Assembly: GCA_037447655.1 (NCBI GenBank)
Contig: JBBHKE010002641.1
Span: forward strand, 12,501 to 47,007
Length of the DNA stretch: 34,507 nucleotides
Source: Zygnema cylindricum
Taxonomy: Eukaryota; Streptophyta; Zygnematophyceae; Zygnematales; Zygnemataceae
Reading direction: 5' to 3'
The position numbers and the translations under genes are program-made. This document shows, piece after piece, positions 1 through 10,559 of this stretch. Within the stretch, counting starts at the first letter, position 1; each line of letters begins with the position of its first letter. Below the pieces are notes generated by a model. That model searched no databases. It was not told the DNA's origin and saw nothing but the letters and a program-made list of their open reading frames with translations.

Positions 1-1798
1 CATCAAGCGCGACGACTACCATTGTCACACATGACATCCGTGACATTGTCACACATGACATCTAGAATCAGTAATGTTCGACAACATGTCACACATTAAG
101 ATGAAATATGTGACCATGTCACTCGTGATATAGCAATCACCAATGTGGGCTTCAACACTCGTGACAAATGTCACATTTTAAGACAGACTGTCACCGTAGT
201 CGCGCATAGTGAAGAAATCATTACCCATTTCCATCGTTTCAATCTTACTCCATTGTGACACCCAACTGTAGGCGTTAGCTATGTCACATAAGATGAATTG
301 CTTGACTTAGATCACAGATGCAAAGGGACTTCTCCATATTTTCTATTGTTCTGGTGACAATTATGAGAAAATGCTATTAATTTTGGCGTATGAGGACAAT
401 GTAACGCAAAAAAAATGACCAAGGCAAAAAAAATCTAAGACAACTTCCAAATTTGAAAATTAAGAGATATTTACGAATATTTTTGTTAGCTATTTTATTT
501 ATCTATTTTTTATTTTTATTTTTGTTAATCCATTCCTCAATTTAAAATTTCAAAGTCTGGAAAGGGAGGTTCTAAACTCACCACTTCGACCGCACGTGCG
601 AGAGGAGGAGCCTCTCCAAAAACCCATTTTTTTTTAAATTAATATTCACAGTTAGGGCACTTTCCCATGTAACCGAAACTTTAATCTTGTAACTTTGTTT
701 CTAGCAAAGATTCTCCGTTCAACTTTTAGAGCATTCCGATGTAAGCGTAAATAACTTGTTACTTCAAAAAGCGACAACCGTAGACATGTAACGAAACATG
801 TGACAAATAAACGGTACACAAAATGTTGCGAAACTTCCCCTCGGCTTCAATTTCAGACGTCCACCCGCACGCTGTACGGTTTTCACTTCGCAATGTCCGT
901 ACGCCACATTGTCGACGTGGAGGCATTTCAGATGTTTAGGGTTTGTGACATTGTGACGTCACGCACGTCACGCTCAACTATGACAGCGCCGACGTCACAA
1001 ATTCTAAAACTTTTCCGCCATGGTTTCCCGATTGTATTTTTTTATTTTTTCTCACTCTACTTGCCATCAAAATACGCCCAAAGATAATAAAAAGAAATCG
1101 TTTTCAGAGATCTTTTATTTGATACCATTATTGACGTTTTTCGTTGCAAGAACTGTGAGATAGACTTAGTAGTGGGAGAGGGAGAGAGAGAGGCGCTTTC
1201 ACAGACTTCACTTTTGCGAAATGGCGTCCGTTGGTCGAGACCCCTCCACGGCCCCTGTACGGAAAAAAAACGCACGGAAAAAAGTCACGCACAGGCTGGA
1301 AACGTGAGGTGGGTTTTTTTTTTGGTACTCCGCGCACAAAAATTGTCAAAAACCCCCGACGCGTGCGAAATCATAAGCCTATTCGCTCACGTTGTGAAAC
1401 TTTATTTAGAATCACCTCGCGAAGTGATTTTATTCAAAGTTTGAAGATGAGCTGGAAGGATGTGGAAGTGGGTCGAAACGCGCTAGACGACAAACTACAT
1501 CGCGCTAGACGAAAAAGTGCAGTACAGTTAAAGTTTCAAGCTAACGCAACTTGTACGGTGGTAATTTCAATTTTTTGGTACGGCTGCAGATTTTCTAGTT
1601 TTTTTCCAAGTTATAGAGGAAAACGACAGAAAATAACTGTAACTTTAGCACATGGGAAAGTGCCCTTACTGACGTAGTTTCAAACTTAGTATTTGAAAGA
1701 AAAAAACTCAAATGAAATGGCGAAATAATCAAGCTAACAATTGTACAAAAAAATCAAAAATTTTCGATTTTTTGAAGAGAAGTAGAAAACTTGCAGCT
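1..1798 (+). repeat. TGTCAC-rich dispersed repeat, copy A, split by a Harbinger-like insertion
   Basis: Noncoding sequence rich in the words TGTCAC and GACAT. It aligns by eye with about 9780-10550 downstream over many anchors, including a shared stretch on finding mature words such as 'GTGGGCTTCAACACTCGT' and 'ATTATGAGAAAATG'. The two copies are clearly diverged, with many substitutions and small indels. Homology is interrupted at 655-1665, where copy A alone holds a transposon, and resumes at 1669 with 'CTGACGTAGTTTC'. It fades near 1798. No convincing ORF lies in it. It is probably part of a larger repeat that begins left of the window; I cannot assign it to a class. Confidence 0.7.
655..1665 (+). 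mobile_element. Non-autonomous PIF/Harbinger-like element with TTA target-site duplication
   Basis: A 1,011-bp element with perfect 16-bp terminal inverted repeats, GGGCACTTTCCCATGT at the left and its reverse complement at the right. It is flanked by TTA at 652-654 and 1666-1668. The boundaries are proven by the paralogous empty site at 10411-10425, which reads CACAGTTACTGACG with a single TTA. A 3-bp TTA duplication and GG-starting TIRs are characteristic of the PIF/Harbinger superfamily. The interior carries no transposase. The open frames here, up to 148 codons at 1231-1677, look like chance: they overlap on both strands and are not shared in frame with related elements. Related copies lie at 10560-10852, 10856-12133 and 19867-21145. 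Confidence 0.8.
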
Positions 1799-3417
1799 TT
1801 CAATTTTTTTCCGTTGCTTTTTAAACTTATGTTAAGTTTTGGTAGGTCTTATAGTTTCATAAATTTATACATTTGTACGTTCTTAGAATACTGGAGTTTG
1901 AACTTGGGAGATTTCGAATCGGCGCGTCACTTGTACGGCAGTACGATAGCGACATAGTGAAAGTACAAATGGTCGCCGAAGTACTCGGATTCTCAGAACA
2001 AATGTGTTGATGCCACGCTACCATACTTTGACTCGTGATTGGACCGCGCATCTATTTATGTTCGTAAAGTGTTGTTCAGTAAGTTTGTTTTAGTGAAAGT
2101 GTACTACTTGTCGGTGCAGTACAGAACTGTACTCACTGCTCTACCAAAGTCAAGAGGCGGACATGCGGGCGATGGAAATGCGGAGTTGCTGACATATGCA
2201 TGATTTACAAATTTATATGGTGACGACATGGAGAACGTCGTGTACCGCGCTACCAGTTGGACACAAAGTTGAAAACATAGAAATTTTGGTATAAAATACG
2301 ATTGGAATACTTTTCTCGGGCGAATTTTTTTTCTGTTTTGTATCCGGAAAAAGCTTGTCGCGATAAAAACGATACTAATATTTATGTGTTATCAAACAGT
2401 GAGAATTCCCGACATATCACTCCCAGAACAAATTACTTACCGACGAAAAGTGTAAAAAATATATTACGCTACAGTATAGTATTATTAGTATTTTCCGCTG
2501 TTGTTCGATTCGTGTATTTTTTTCCTTTTTTCCGATTGAAACGTATAATTCGTGACTGTTGAAAAAATTGCAAAAATAGCGATGTAATTTCTGTCCGGTA
2601 AACTGAACGGCTAGTTTACGGCAATTCTACAGTATTTTACGATAACTTTACGGTTATGTACGTTAAATGTACGGACTTTGACTTAAAGATACGTTGCACT
2701 TCGTAGTTCTTTCTGTCTGGTAAACTATTCAGAAAGTTTACGGAAATGTACGGAATTGTACCAAAATGTAAGATTATTACGAAAAAATACGGAAAATGTA
2801 CGGAAAATGTACAAACTGCAGTACATGTAAATTGATTTATGTTTACATGTACAGAATAGCACAGACGAAAATTCATTAACGGTTTTTACAATTTTTTCAA
2901 AATGTTCAATGCGTTCGTTACGTATAATTCGTCGCGATTGAATCGTTTGCACTAAACAGTGTGAACAACTATGGTATTTTCACTATGCATAGCATGTCAT
3001 GCCACGTAAGGCAATCCGTTTTGTACTTTTATAACGGAAGAATGTAAGTTCACTAAAACTGAATAGACCGCACAACTGTTGAACCGAAATATAAAATTCT
3101 CAACGATAGCGATAAAACCTTTGTTAATAAACCAATATTATTAGTTTTCAATTGTGATAACACCGATACTGATATATTGTGCCAATTTATTGATTAATAG
3201 TAGGAAAACAAAAGGCATATCGGTTATCGGCAACTGGCAATAATTTATATGTTCTAGTTCTAAGCGTTTGTGCGCCTCACACTTTTATTTCTATGTTCCG
3301 CTTAAAGTCTATTCATTATGCATCCAGCTCTTGCGCATTTTTTTCTATGTTGTAGTTACAATGGTTTGCTGATTGAGTAATTTCACCTTAATTGGGTCTT
3401 GTTCATAGATCGCAAGT
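1799..3417. other. AT-rich intergenic sequence, no recognised gene
   Basis: No ORF here resembles a known protein. The stretch 2600-2860 is enriched in GTAC-containing words, such as repeated TGTACGG. It holds a hairpin at 2821-2852: a perfect 11-bp stem GTACATGTAAA / TTTACATGTAC around a 10-nt loop. The segments 2340-2400 and 3100-3200 have GCGATAA-type words like those in the hAT-like elements further right, but no boundaries can be drawn. Confidence 0.5.
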
Positions 3418-3647
3418 CTTCCTTATGGTGCGATTCCTCCACTCGGTGCACATCTTCGTTTTGCTCTGAGTCCTACTTCTGGTACAAGTCCGCTTCCTGG
3501 TGTAAGTCCTCCTCGTGGTGTGAGTTTTTCTTTTGGTGTGTGTCCTCCTCGTGATGTGCGTCACCTTCCTACTGTGAGTCGTACTTTAGGCACGAGTCCT
3601 CCTCTTGGTGTGTGTTCTCCTCTTGGTGCGTGTCCTCTGGTGCGAGT
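3418..3647. repeat. 18-bp minisatellite, 12 full units plus a partial
   Basis: Successive 18-nt units follow a degenerate consensus CCTCCTCTTGGTGTGTGT. Counting by hand gives 12 full units in exact 18-nt register from 3418, then a 14-nt partial unit. Units differ at several positions but no indel breaks the register. Because 18 is a multiple of three, part of the minus strand is open and reads as repeats of a hexapeptide like THQEEN. I see no start context, homology or neighbouring exon that would make it a gene. Confidence 0.8.
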
Positions 3648-4581
3648 AAAATTTGAGGGTCAAAATTTCGTGGCGGGGTGTGTCCCCATATGCTAAAGTA
3701 ATATTTTTTTCTTTCGCTTTCCTCAAAATCTTGGCGCCTTAACAGTAAAGTTACAACCATACGAATAAGTGAGAAAACCAAAACTATAAATTGCGTCAAC
3801 TTCAGACTTAGAATGTACTACATTTTGTCATATTGTGTTTTTTGACCCATAGCCACGTCATACCATGTCACTTTCAAAATTTGCCTTAAAACATATCAAC
3901 GATGTGTTTTAGAGTAGAATATTACCGCTCGAGAAATAGGAAAAAAGAACTTCGCACGTTTCATACGATTTCATAAGTTTACGACTAATTGTCTTTAGAA
4001 TATAAAGACAATGACATATTTTTTGTTTTGTTTTCTTTAAACGAAATTGCGTATGTACACGTATGCTTCGTTACATATTATAAAGTTCTTTTTGTTTATT
4101 TATTTTTGTATATACGGATGAAAGTTTGTTTGTCAATGTATAATTCAAAGGCTAATAAACAAATCTAAGTGCGTAATTTGTTTGTTAAAATGTAATATAT
4201 TGTTTTTATTGTTTTTCAAGAGTTTTGTTTATTTTAATTTTCTTTTAAAAATATTTATTCTAATTATCATTCAACATTCTTTGTTGTTTAATGTTTTCTC
4301 ATTAAAACCTTCGATTTTGTATAAACGCACTAATTGTAAATGTAAATAAACTGCGTTTTTTTTTTCAATAATGGCATTTCGTCATATTTCAAATGAAAAA
4401 TAAAAATTTATTACATTTACAAAACAATTTAAATTACTAGATTGTAATTGTGAAACATATTTTATACGATGTAAATCAAAAAAAGAGTAAAAAACAATTG
4501 ATGTTCATTGCTAGGAGTTAAATTTTTAATCGTTTTTTTGAGGTTTGTTAAAAGAAAAAAGAAAAACACATATGTATGTAT
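3648..4581. other. Very AT-rich spacer, nothing recognised
   Basis: Long T- and A-rich runs with scattered TTTGTTT words, especially 4010-4540. No protein similarity, structured RNA or repeat boundary is visible. Confidence 0.5.
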
Positions 4582-5013
4582 TAGTGTTGTGTATCGGCAT
4601 GGTTTTGCTGGTAATCAATATATTGGCACGATGTATCGAAACTAGTGATACCGCAGATAAAAAACCAATAATATCCGTTTTTATCGCGATAACACCAACA
4701 CCGGTAACAATCGACCATAATTGTGCGGTTTACACCGTAGAGTTGTACTGTTTATCTCGTCCTACTGAACCGTCGTTATTTTGTTACACAGCGTACGAAA
4801 CAAATTGTTACACGTGGCATGCCACGATATATGCAATGAAAATATTATACAATGTATTATCAAGTACTATTATATAGTGTACTATATTTTTCCACTTATC
4901 GACGATAAATAATTTGTTGGTTTTGGAGTGATACATCAGGAATCCTAACCATTTGATAATTGATAAATATCGGTATTGGTGTAATCGCGATAAATTTCTT
5001 GTGATACATAACA

Positions 5014-5016
<3 letters not shown>
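4582..5016 (+). mobile_element. Miniature hAT-like element (435 bp)
   Basis: The left end starts TAGTGTTGTGTATCGGCA. The right end, read in reverse complement, starts TAGTGTTATGTATCACAA, so the TIRs match over about 13 of the first 15 bases. The ends resemble the TAGTGTTGGGTATCG end of the large hAT element at 25797. The interior has an inverted pair of TATCGCGATAACACC-type motifs (near 4682 and 4972), typical of hAT subterminal repeats. The flanking octamers GTATGTAT (4574-4581) and ATATATAT (5017-5024) match at 6 of 8 positions, but the right one lies in a TA microsatellite, so the TSD is weak evidence. It has no coding capacity for a transposase. Confidence 0.6.
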
Positions 5017-5066
<50 letters not shown>

Positions 5067-5080
5067 CGTATATATATACA
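5017..5080. repeat. (TA)n microsatellite
   Basis: About 60 bp of nearly uninterrupted alternating TA, ending in TATACGTATATATATACA. It sits between the miniature hAT-like element and the copia relic. Confidence 0.95.
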
Positions 5081-5085
5081 TTAAA

Positions 5086-5640
5086 TTGAGCCAAACTCAA
5101 TATTGCATGGAAGTTTTGACACAGTTTGGCATGTTGAATACAAAACCGATTTTGTACTTCTTTGATCCGAAATTGCAAATTTGGAAAGTTGAGAAGAAGA
5201 CTGATGTTGAAGTCCTGTATTGGGAAGCGATCAGAAGTTTGATGTACCTCAGCGTAGGTACAAGGCTTGACATATCGGCGGCAGTTTCAGTCATCAGTCG
5301 ATATTGTCTTGCGCCGAAGAAGACTCACTAGGAAAACAGGAAGGGTATATTTTTATTCCTTGCCGGTACAATCAACATTGGCCTATTATATAAATCGAAA
5401 GGAAGTTTGGAGTGTATCGAATACTGTGACGCAAATTAGGGAGGAGATTTTGACTCCAGAAAGTCAACTTCGGGATACGCTTTTGTTTTGAGTGGAGCAG
5501 CAGTTTTGTGGAGTTCGCGAATCCATTGACCGTCGTGTTAATTTCTACTGAAGCGAGTATATGACTTCTTGCCATGCTACAAAATCGTCAGTTTGGTTAA
5601 AAAAAATGATATTTGAATTAAAGGTTCATATTGGACATTA
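5086..5640 (+). pseudogene. Ty1/copia RT C-terminus and RNase H relic
   Basis: Reading 5086-5331 in one frame gives the copia polyprotein region between reverse transcriptase and RNase H, ending in motifs LMYLSVGTRLDISAAVSVIS and YCLAPKKTH. After a frameshift near 5335, another frame continues with GTINIGLLYKSKGSLE, a YCDAN-like motif and DFDSRKSTSGYAFVLSGAAV, the usual RNase H signature. Several stops and frameshifts follow (near 5526, 5541 and later), so it is dead. No LTR or other domain of this copy is seen nearby. It is a different subfamily from the RNase H tail at 7345. Confidence 0.85.
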
Positions 5641-5787
5641 GAAGATTCTGACAGATAACTTAATTTCTATTTCATTAGTTAAAAATTATGTTTTTCATAA
5701 CGTACTCAACACATCTGCATTCTATGGCATTTCATGCGTAACATAGTCGCACAAAAATAAAATGTATTTCAATATATTTCTACTTTG

Positions 5788-6255
5788 TGTTTGAGCACTT
5801 TGAAGCAAAGTACAGAGGCTGCTATAGTTGCGATGGTAGAGTAGCGCAACTGGGATGTCAGACTAGTGTATCATAGCAGCATAACAGTCTGGTGTAGCAG
5901 CAGAGCAGCGCTGGGTAGCAGTATATCAATTCAACAGATTGTAGATTAATTTGTGATGTTCTAGAATATAGTTTGGATCAATATCGATTGACCGAAAAGG
6001 TCCACGTGTATATAAGTGTAACATTTAGTTGACCAACACCAAGCTAGTATTAATAGTTCAGCGGGCCTAGTCAAAGAAAGCTCTTTTTGGAATAAAACTT
6101 TTGTAACGAGCATTCAATCTTGTAATATCTTCCCGATTAACAAAGTCCCAATTCTTATGGAGTATGCCATGTATCAATGCTGTTGCTACGAGGGAATCCT
6201 TAAGACTATTCAGGTTTCCATTGTCGACGTGGTGTTATCATCTCGTCCTTTTTCA
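5788..6255 (+). mobile_element. 5' LTR (right part) of a Ty3/gypsy element
   Basis: The right border is set by the CA at 6254-6255, one base before the primer-binding site at 6257. Upstream are a TATA box TATATAA at 6009-6015 and a polyadenylation signal AATAAA at 6091-6096, about 80 bp apart, the normal order in an LTR. The left border is uncertain: a TG near 5788 is a candidate, but no second LTR of this family is in the window to define it. Confidence 0.6.
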
Positions 6256-6256
6256 T

Positions 6257-6269
6257 TGGTATCAGAACC
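6257..6269 (+). other. Retrotransposon primer-binding site (tRNA-iMet type)
   Basis: TGGTATCAGAACC differs at one base from TGGTATCAGAGCC, the sequence complementary to the 3' end of plant initiator-Met tRNA. It follows the LTR end immediately and precedes the gag start codon at 6291. Confidence 0.85.
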
Positions 6270-6290
6270 TTTTCTTCGTGACTCGACAGC

Positions 6291-7335
6291 ATGGAAGGCC
6301 GCGACGTATCCACAACTGATATGTTGGAGCGAGTTCTTCGGGAGTTGGAAAACGTCAGATTACAAAACACTCACTTGAGTGACACTGTCGCAACCTTGGC
6401 GTCTCGTCTTGGTGAAAGAACTCATGGAAGCGCGGAGAAAGACGTGAGGAGGCCTAAGTTAAGACTTCCCAACAAATTTGACCCGGCTAGGCACAAAAAT
6501 CTTGACGCGTGGTTGTTTTCGGTAGCGAATTACCTGGAGAACTTCCTTGGTCTGTCTGAGCGTGAAAAGGTTTATTACGCAAGATGGTTAATTAAATGAG
6601 CCGCAGAAGCATGGTGGAGATCAATGGTGGAAAGCGATGAGGTATCCGCTTTTAGATCATGTTGGTCAATTCTCTTTCTAACTCCCGGCAACCCGTGAAC
6701 ACAATTAAGGCCGCGAGTGATATGATTTTGGTGCTGAAACAACGCAATTCTGTTTTGGAGTACACGCTGCGGTTCTTGAAATGCAAGGTCTAAATCCCAA
6801 CGATGACGGAGGATGAAGCTGCTGATCAATATGTTAAGGAACTCATGGCGTCTATTTGGAGGGATGTGGAACAGTGGCTTGCGCAAAAAACGACAACTCA
6901 TAGTCTCTTGACAATTGTCCAGTTTGGGGAACGGATTGATTTTGTAGACTTCACTCTATATTTTGGATCGAGTAGTAGCGGTGGAGGTTGGAGGGATGAT
7001 GGTCCGACTCCCATGGAGCTCGGAGCGAATAAGGTGGAGAAGGATGTGGTCAATAAAATTAAGAGGAAGAAGACCACAAAAGTCAAGACCAACGTCCTGT
7101 CCCCCGAGGAGCTCCAACGGAGGAGGTAAAACGAATTGTGTTTCGAGTTATGGCCAGAGAATGCCCAAAACGGATAGTTCCTAAAAAGGAAAGCTTAATG
7201 TCATAAGGTTTGCTGGTGATGGTAAAGATCCTTTGACCTTTCACAGCAAGATTGGGGAAAGCGCAGTCAACTTTATGGTGGACTCTGGTGCGACGAGGAA
7301 CTTCATCAATGAGAAGACGACAAAGAAGTTGAAGC
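6291..7335 (+). pseudogene. Ty3/gypsy gag and protease, degenerate
   Basis: The ATG at 6291, 21 nt after the PBS, opens a 102-codon frame to a TGA at 6597. It holds an early coiled region (MLERVLRELENVRLQNTHLS) and then gag capsid-like sequence (KLRLPNKFDPARHKNLDAWL, AAEAWW just beyond the stop). The frame breaks repeatedly between 6597 and 7130. A worn zinc-knuckle region is seen near 7120-7180. A retroviral-type aspartic protease segment follows at 7233-7345 with the active-site triplet in MVDSGATRNFI. RT, RNase H and integrase of this element are absent: the sequence switches to a copia element at about 7340. It is inactive. Confidence 0.85.
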
Positions 7336-7344
7336 TTCTTCTCG

Positions 7345-7796
7345 TAGTTGTTCCAGATCAACCCAACGAACCAACCCGACAATCGACGCTCAATTTCCGG
7401 TGTTTGTTTCTCTCTCGGCAATGGTCTTCTCTCTTGGTTTTCACGGAAGAAAACTACTGTTGCTCTCTCCTCCACCGAGGCCGAGTATATGGCCAGCACC
7501 TCCGCTACCAAATCGGCCATTTGGTTCTGCCGCCTTCTCACCGATCTCTCTTTTCCTCCTCCTACTCCCATTTTTTGTGATTCTCAAAGGGCTTTAGCCT
7601 TTATGAAAAATTCGATTCATCACACTCGCACCAAACACATTGATATTCAATTCATTTTACTCGGGATAAAATCATTGAAGGCACTGTTTCTTTTTCTCAT
7701 TGTGCTATGACTTCTCAACTTGCTGATTTTCTTACAAAACCTCTCCCTCGACCGTTGCTTCACCAACACAGTTTCACCGCCGGTCTTCATGACTAG
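7345..7796 (+). pseudogene. Ty1/copia RNase H C-terminal segment
   Basis: The frame of 7348-7710 carries PDNRRSISGVCFSLGNGLLS, then VALSSTEAEYMASTSATKSA, IFCDSQRALAF and IHHTRTKHIDIQ, in the order expected of a copia RNase H and polyprotein tail. A one-base shift near 7655 moves the remaining tail (QLADFLTKPLPRPLL) to another frame, ending at the TAG at 7794. The segment is well preserved up to the shift. It abuts gypsy protease sequence on its left without any copia LTR, gag, integrase or RT, so it is a truncated 3' end. Confidence 0.9.
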
Positions 7797-7809
7797 CCAT
7801 GCTTCAATC

Positions 7810-7818
7810 AAAGGGGGG
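7810..7818 (+). other. Copia polypurine tract
   Basis: AAAGGGGGG immediately upstream of a TG-starting LTR and just after the RNase H stop. This is the plus-strand priming site position in copia elements. Confidence 0.85.
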
Positions 7819-8201
7819 TGTTGAAAGTGTTAATTTTCTCTCTTAAAACTTATGTCTAAATTCACATCCTTAAAAACCTAAACACTACTATTGAGGTACA
7901 TGTCCTCTAGTGTACTTTATAATTTACGTATGACTCTCTTAGTATAATATACAATACCTTTGGTAGTATAGAACGACACTTAGTGGAACGTACATACCTC
8001 TTGTAGTGTAGGTATGATTCTTAGTGGAACCGCCAGTTAATTGAAATAGTCAATTGAATTCTTTTGAGGAAACTAGATCTACCCACATTACTTACGTCTT
8101 GTCTTAGATCTTCCTAGAACCGACTTTCTCATATCCCGGTTCTATAAAAGTCTCTTGTCTCAAATATATTTTTATCAATTACAAAAAGGACATCTTGACG
8201 A
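7819..8201 (+). mobile_element. Copia 3' LTR (right border approximate)
   Basis: Starts TGTTGAAAGTGTTAATT directly after the polypurine tract. A TATA box, TATAAAA at 8143-8149, lies in the expected right-hand part. The right border is placed at an ACA near 8201 by inference; no partner LTR in the window allows a check. Confidence 0.7.
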
Positions 8202-8282
8202 CAAACTTCCTGCCTATCTTCCCTTGTTTGTCATCTATTAATTTTTTGTCTTTTCTTTACTTTTGGCCTTTGATGGCCTCTC

Positions 8283-8416
8283 CTTCTATAGATAGAGAGA
8301 GAGAAAGAGAGAAAGAGAGAGAGACAGAGAGAGAGGGAAAGAGAGAGAGAGAGCGAGAGTGAGAGAGAGAGAGAGTGAGAGAGAGAGAGTGAGAGAGAGA
8401 GAGTGAGAGAGAAAGC
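8283..8416. repeat. (GA)n purine microsatellite
   Basis: Interrupted GAGAGA run with occasional GT and AAA, about 130 bp. The minus-strand open frame through it is a Ser/Leu low-complexity artefact. Confidence 0.95.
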
Positions 8417-9539
8417 GCCTTCCGGCTATCCATGTCCCACCACTTTGTACTTCTTCCCTGTGGCTGTGAGGGCGGCTGTGAGCTCCTCCATAGAGGTGTT
8501 TCGGAGAACTCCCACGATTTTTTGTTTCAAAGTGATAGTCACAGTTTGAACACCTAATCAAAAATAAACAAATAAAAGAAAACGCTAATGAAAGGAGTTT
8601 GTATTTTTAACTTTAAAGTGAGTGGTTGATGTTTCCTATATGCCCAATGAATGCACATTTTTGGACGAATCAAGATGCATAAATTTCATTAGTTAATAAA
8701 TTACCCATGTAGAGAAATGAAATATCAATGTTGAAAAATTATGTCAAATCCTACCGTTCTATTTTCCCACATTGTCTTTAATTTGTGAAATGTAACGTGA
8801 ATAAAAATGTCAAATTTGTGAGTGAAAGTAAATAATCATTTTTCTTCCCGACATCAATCTCAAGTTATGGGTTTCTTTAAAGTCAAACAAATCATTTTAT
8901 TGCAGTGGATGGTATAAATTTCATCTATAGTTTTTTTTTTATTCGTAACACTATTTCTGTTGTCAATTTGAATGTGACAAAAACAATCTGTAAGAAAGCA
9001 TAATAGCTAAAGTTAATATTAATGACAAACTTTTTCCTCACTGTTTACTTTTTCTAATGTCACTTTCACCGATTTTGCACATCCACCACACGGCATGAAA
9101 GCCCAGAACTCTGTCTGCAAAAGGAAACGGAAAAGAATTCGCGTGGAACTTCGGTGGACTACATGGTGTTGGAGAGACTTATTACAGAAGACGAACTTGT
9201 GGCGGTACAGTTAAAAACTGAAATCATTACAATAATTGACCGATCGACCCTTTATTAGCTTTTGTGAAGGCTTTACATTTTTCCTTGCTAATGATGCAAG
9301 GGTTTCAAAGAAAGATACAATCACAAAAATACAGGAAATGAAAATCTTGATGATAATTTTAAATAAGGTTCTTTTCAAGTGTCCGTTTCTATTTAATCAA
9401 ATTGCGATGAAAATGCATGAATTAGAGTTATAAGTATTCTTACCACTGTTGTTTTAGTTGGAAGCCCAAAATTTTGTGAACACAAAACACAACATCCCCA
9501 AAACGTCACCAATGTCATAGATGAAATCCGCAACAACTT
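8417..9539. other. AT-rich spacer, no recognised gene
   Basis: Around 9115-9250 two plus-strand frames are briefly open with protein-like composition (one contains VDYMVLERLITEDELVAVQL). I recognise no family and see no supporting splice sites. The rest shows nothing beyond AT-rich sequence. Confidence 0.4.
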
Positions 9540-10550
9540 CAAAATAAATAATGAGTGTCACACATCAAAAACAATCGCTACTATTGTCACACATTATATT
9601 CGACATCAATGTCACATATAGTTTACGAATCACCAACCTCCAAAACCATCAACAATCGTGACATATGTCACGCATAAAAAATATGTGTTACCAATGTCAC
9701 ATATGACATCTAAAATCACAAATGTACGACAGAATGTCACAAAAGAACATGAAATCTGGCACCATCAACAATCGTGACATTCTTGTGCATCAAAAACAAC
9801 GAATACCAATGTCACACATGACATCTAGAATGAGTAACGTCCGACAGTATGTCACACATTAATATGAAATTTTTGATGATGTCACTCGTGGTATAGTAAT
9901 CATGAATGTGGGCTTCAACACTCGTTACAAATGTCACAATGTAAGACATACTATCACCATAGTCGCGCATTGTGAAGAAACCATTACCCATTTCTATCAT
10001 TTCTATCTTACTCCCATGTGACACACAACTGTAGGCGTTACCTAGGTCACATAAGATGAATTGCTTCACTAATATCACAGATGCAAATGGACTTCTCTAT
10101 ATTTTCTATTGTACTGGTGACAATTATGAGAAAATGTTATTAGTTTTTGCGTATGAGGACAATGTTATGCAAAAAAATGACCAAGGCAAAAAAAAATATC
10201 AAATACAACTTCCAAATTTCAAAATCAAGAGATATTTACGAATATGTTTGTTAGATTTTTTATTTTGTTTACTTTTTATTTTTGTTTTGTTAGTCCATTT
10301 CTCAATTTAATATTTCAAATGTGGAAAAGGAGGTTCTAAGCTCACCACTTCGACCGCACGTGTGAGAGGAGGAGCTTCTCCAAAGCCCATCTATTTTTTT
10401 TTGTGAATATTCACAGTTACTGACGTAGTTTCTAACTTAGTATTTGAAAGTAAAAAACTCAAATAAAATTGCGAAATAATGAAACTGATAATTGTACAAA
10501 AAAAAACGAGAATTTCAATTTTTTTAACAGAAGTATAAAACTTGCAGCTA
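9540..10550 (+). repeat. TGTCAC-rich dispersed repeat, copy B, with the empty insertion site
   Basis: Paralogue of 1-1798. Its left part is a degenerate tandem arrangement: a CCAATGTCACAYATGACATC unit at 9691 recurs at 9806, a period near 115 bp, with weaker TGTCAC-rich units before it. Homology to copy A runs through 10416, then the single TTA at 10417-10419, then CTGACGTAGTTTC, so this copy never received the Harbinger-like insertion. Beyond 10550 the copies diverge because an inverted Harbinger fragment begins here. Confidence 0.75.
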
Positions 10551-10559
10551 TTCGTTATG

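Noticed and set aside
1231-1677. 148-codon open frame, the longest in the first 5 kb
   Set aside because: It runs across the end of a proven Harbinger-like insertion (655-1665). The related sequences at 11639 and 20650 are open in only part of it and shift frame. No known domain.
2821-2852. Perfect 11-bp stem hairpin considered as a terminator or miRNA precursor
   Set aside because: Too short for a miRNA precursor, not linked to any gene, and lies in a region already rich in GTAC words.
4545-4877. 110-codon frame with a hydrophobic start
   Set aside because: It falls almost entirely within the miniature hAT-like element and has no domain.
7083-7571. 162-codon minus-strand frame
   Set aside because: It is antisense to recognisable gypsy protease and copia RNase H on the plus strand.
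8286-8561. 91-codon minus-strand frame with SLSLSL repeats
   Set aside because: Translation of a GA microsatellite.
9115-9250. Two briefly open frames with protein-like composition
   Set aside because: They compete with each other, are under 45 codons, have no recognised family and no clear splice sites.
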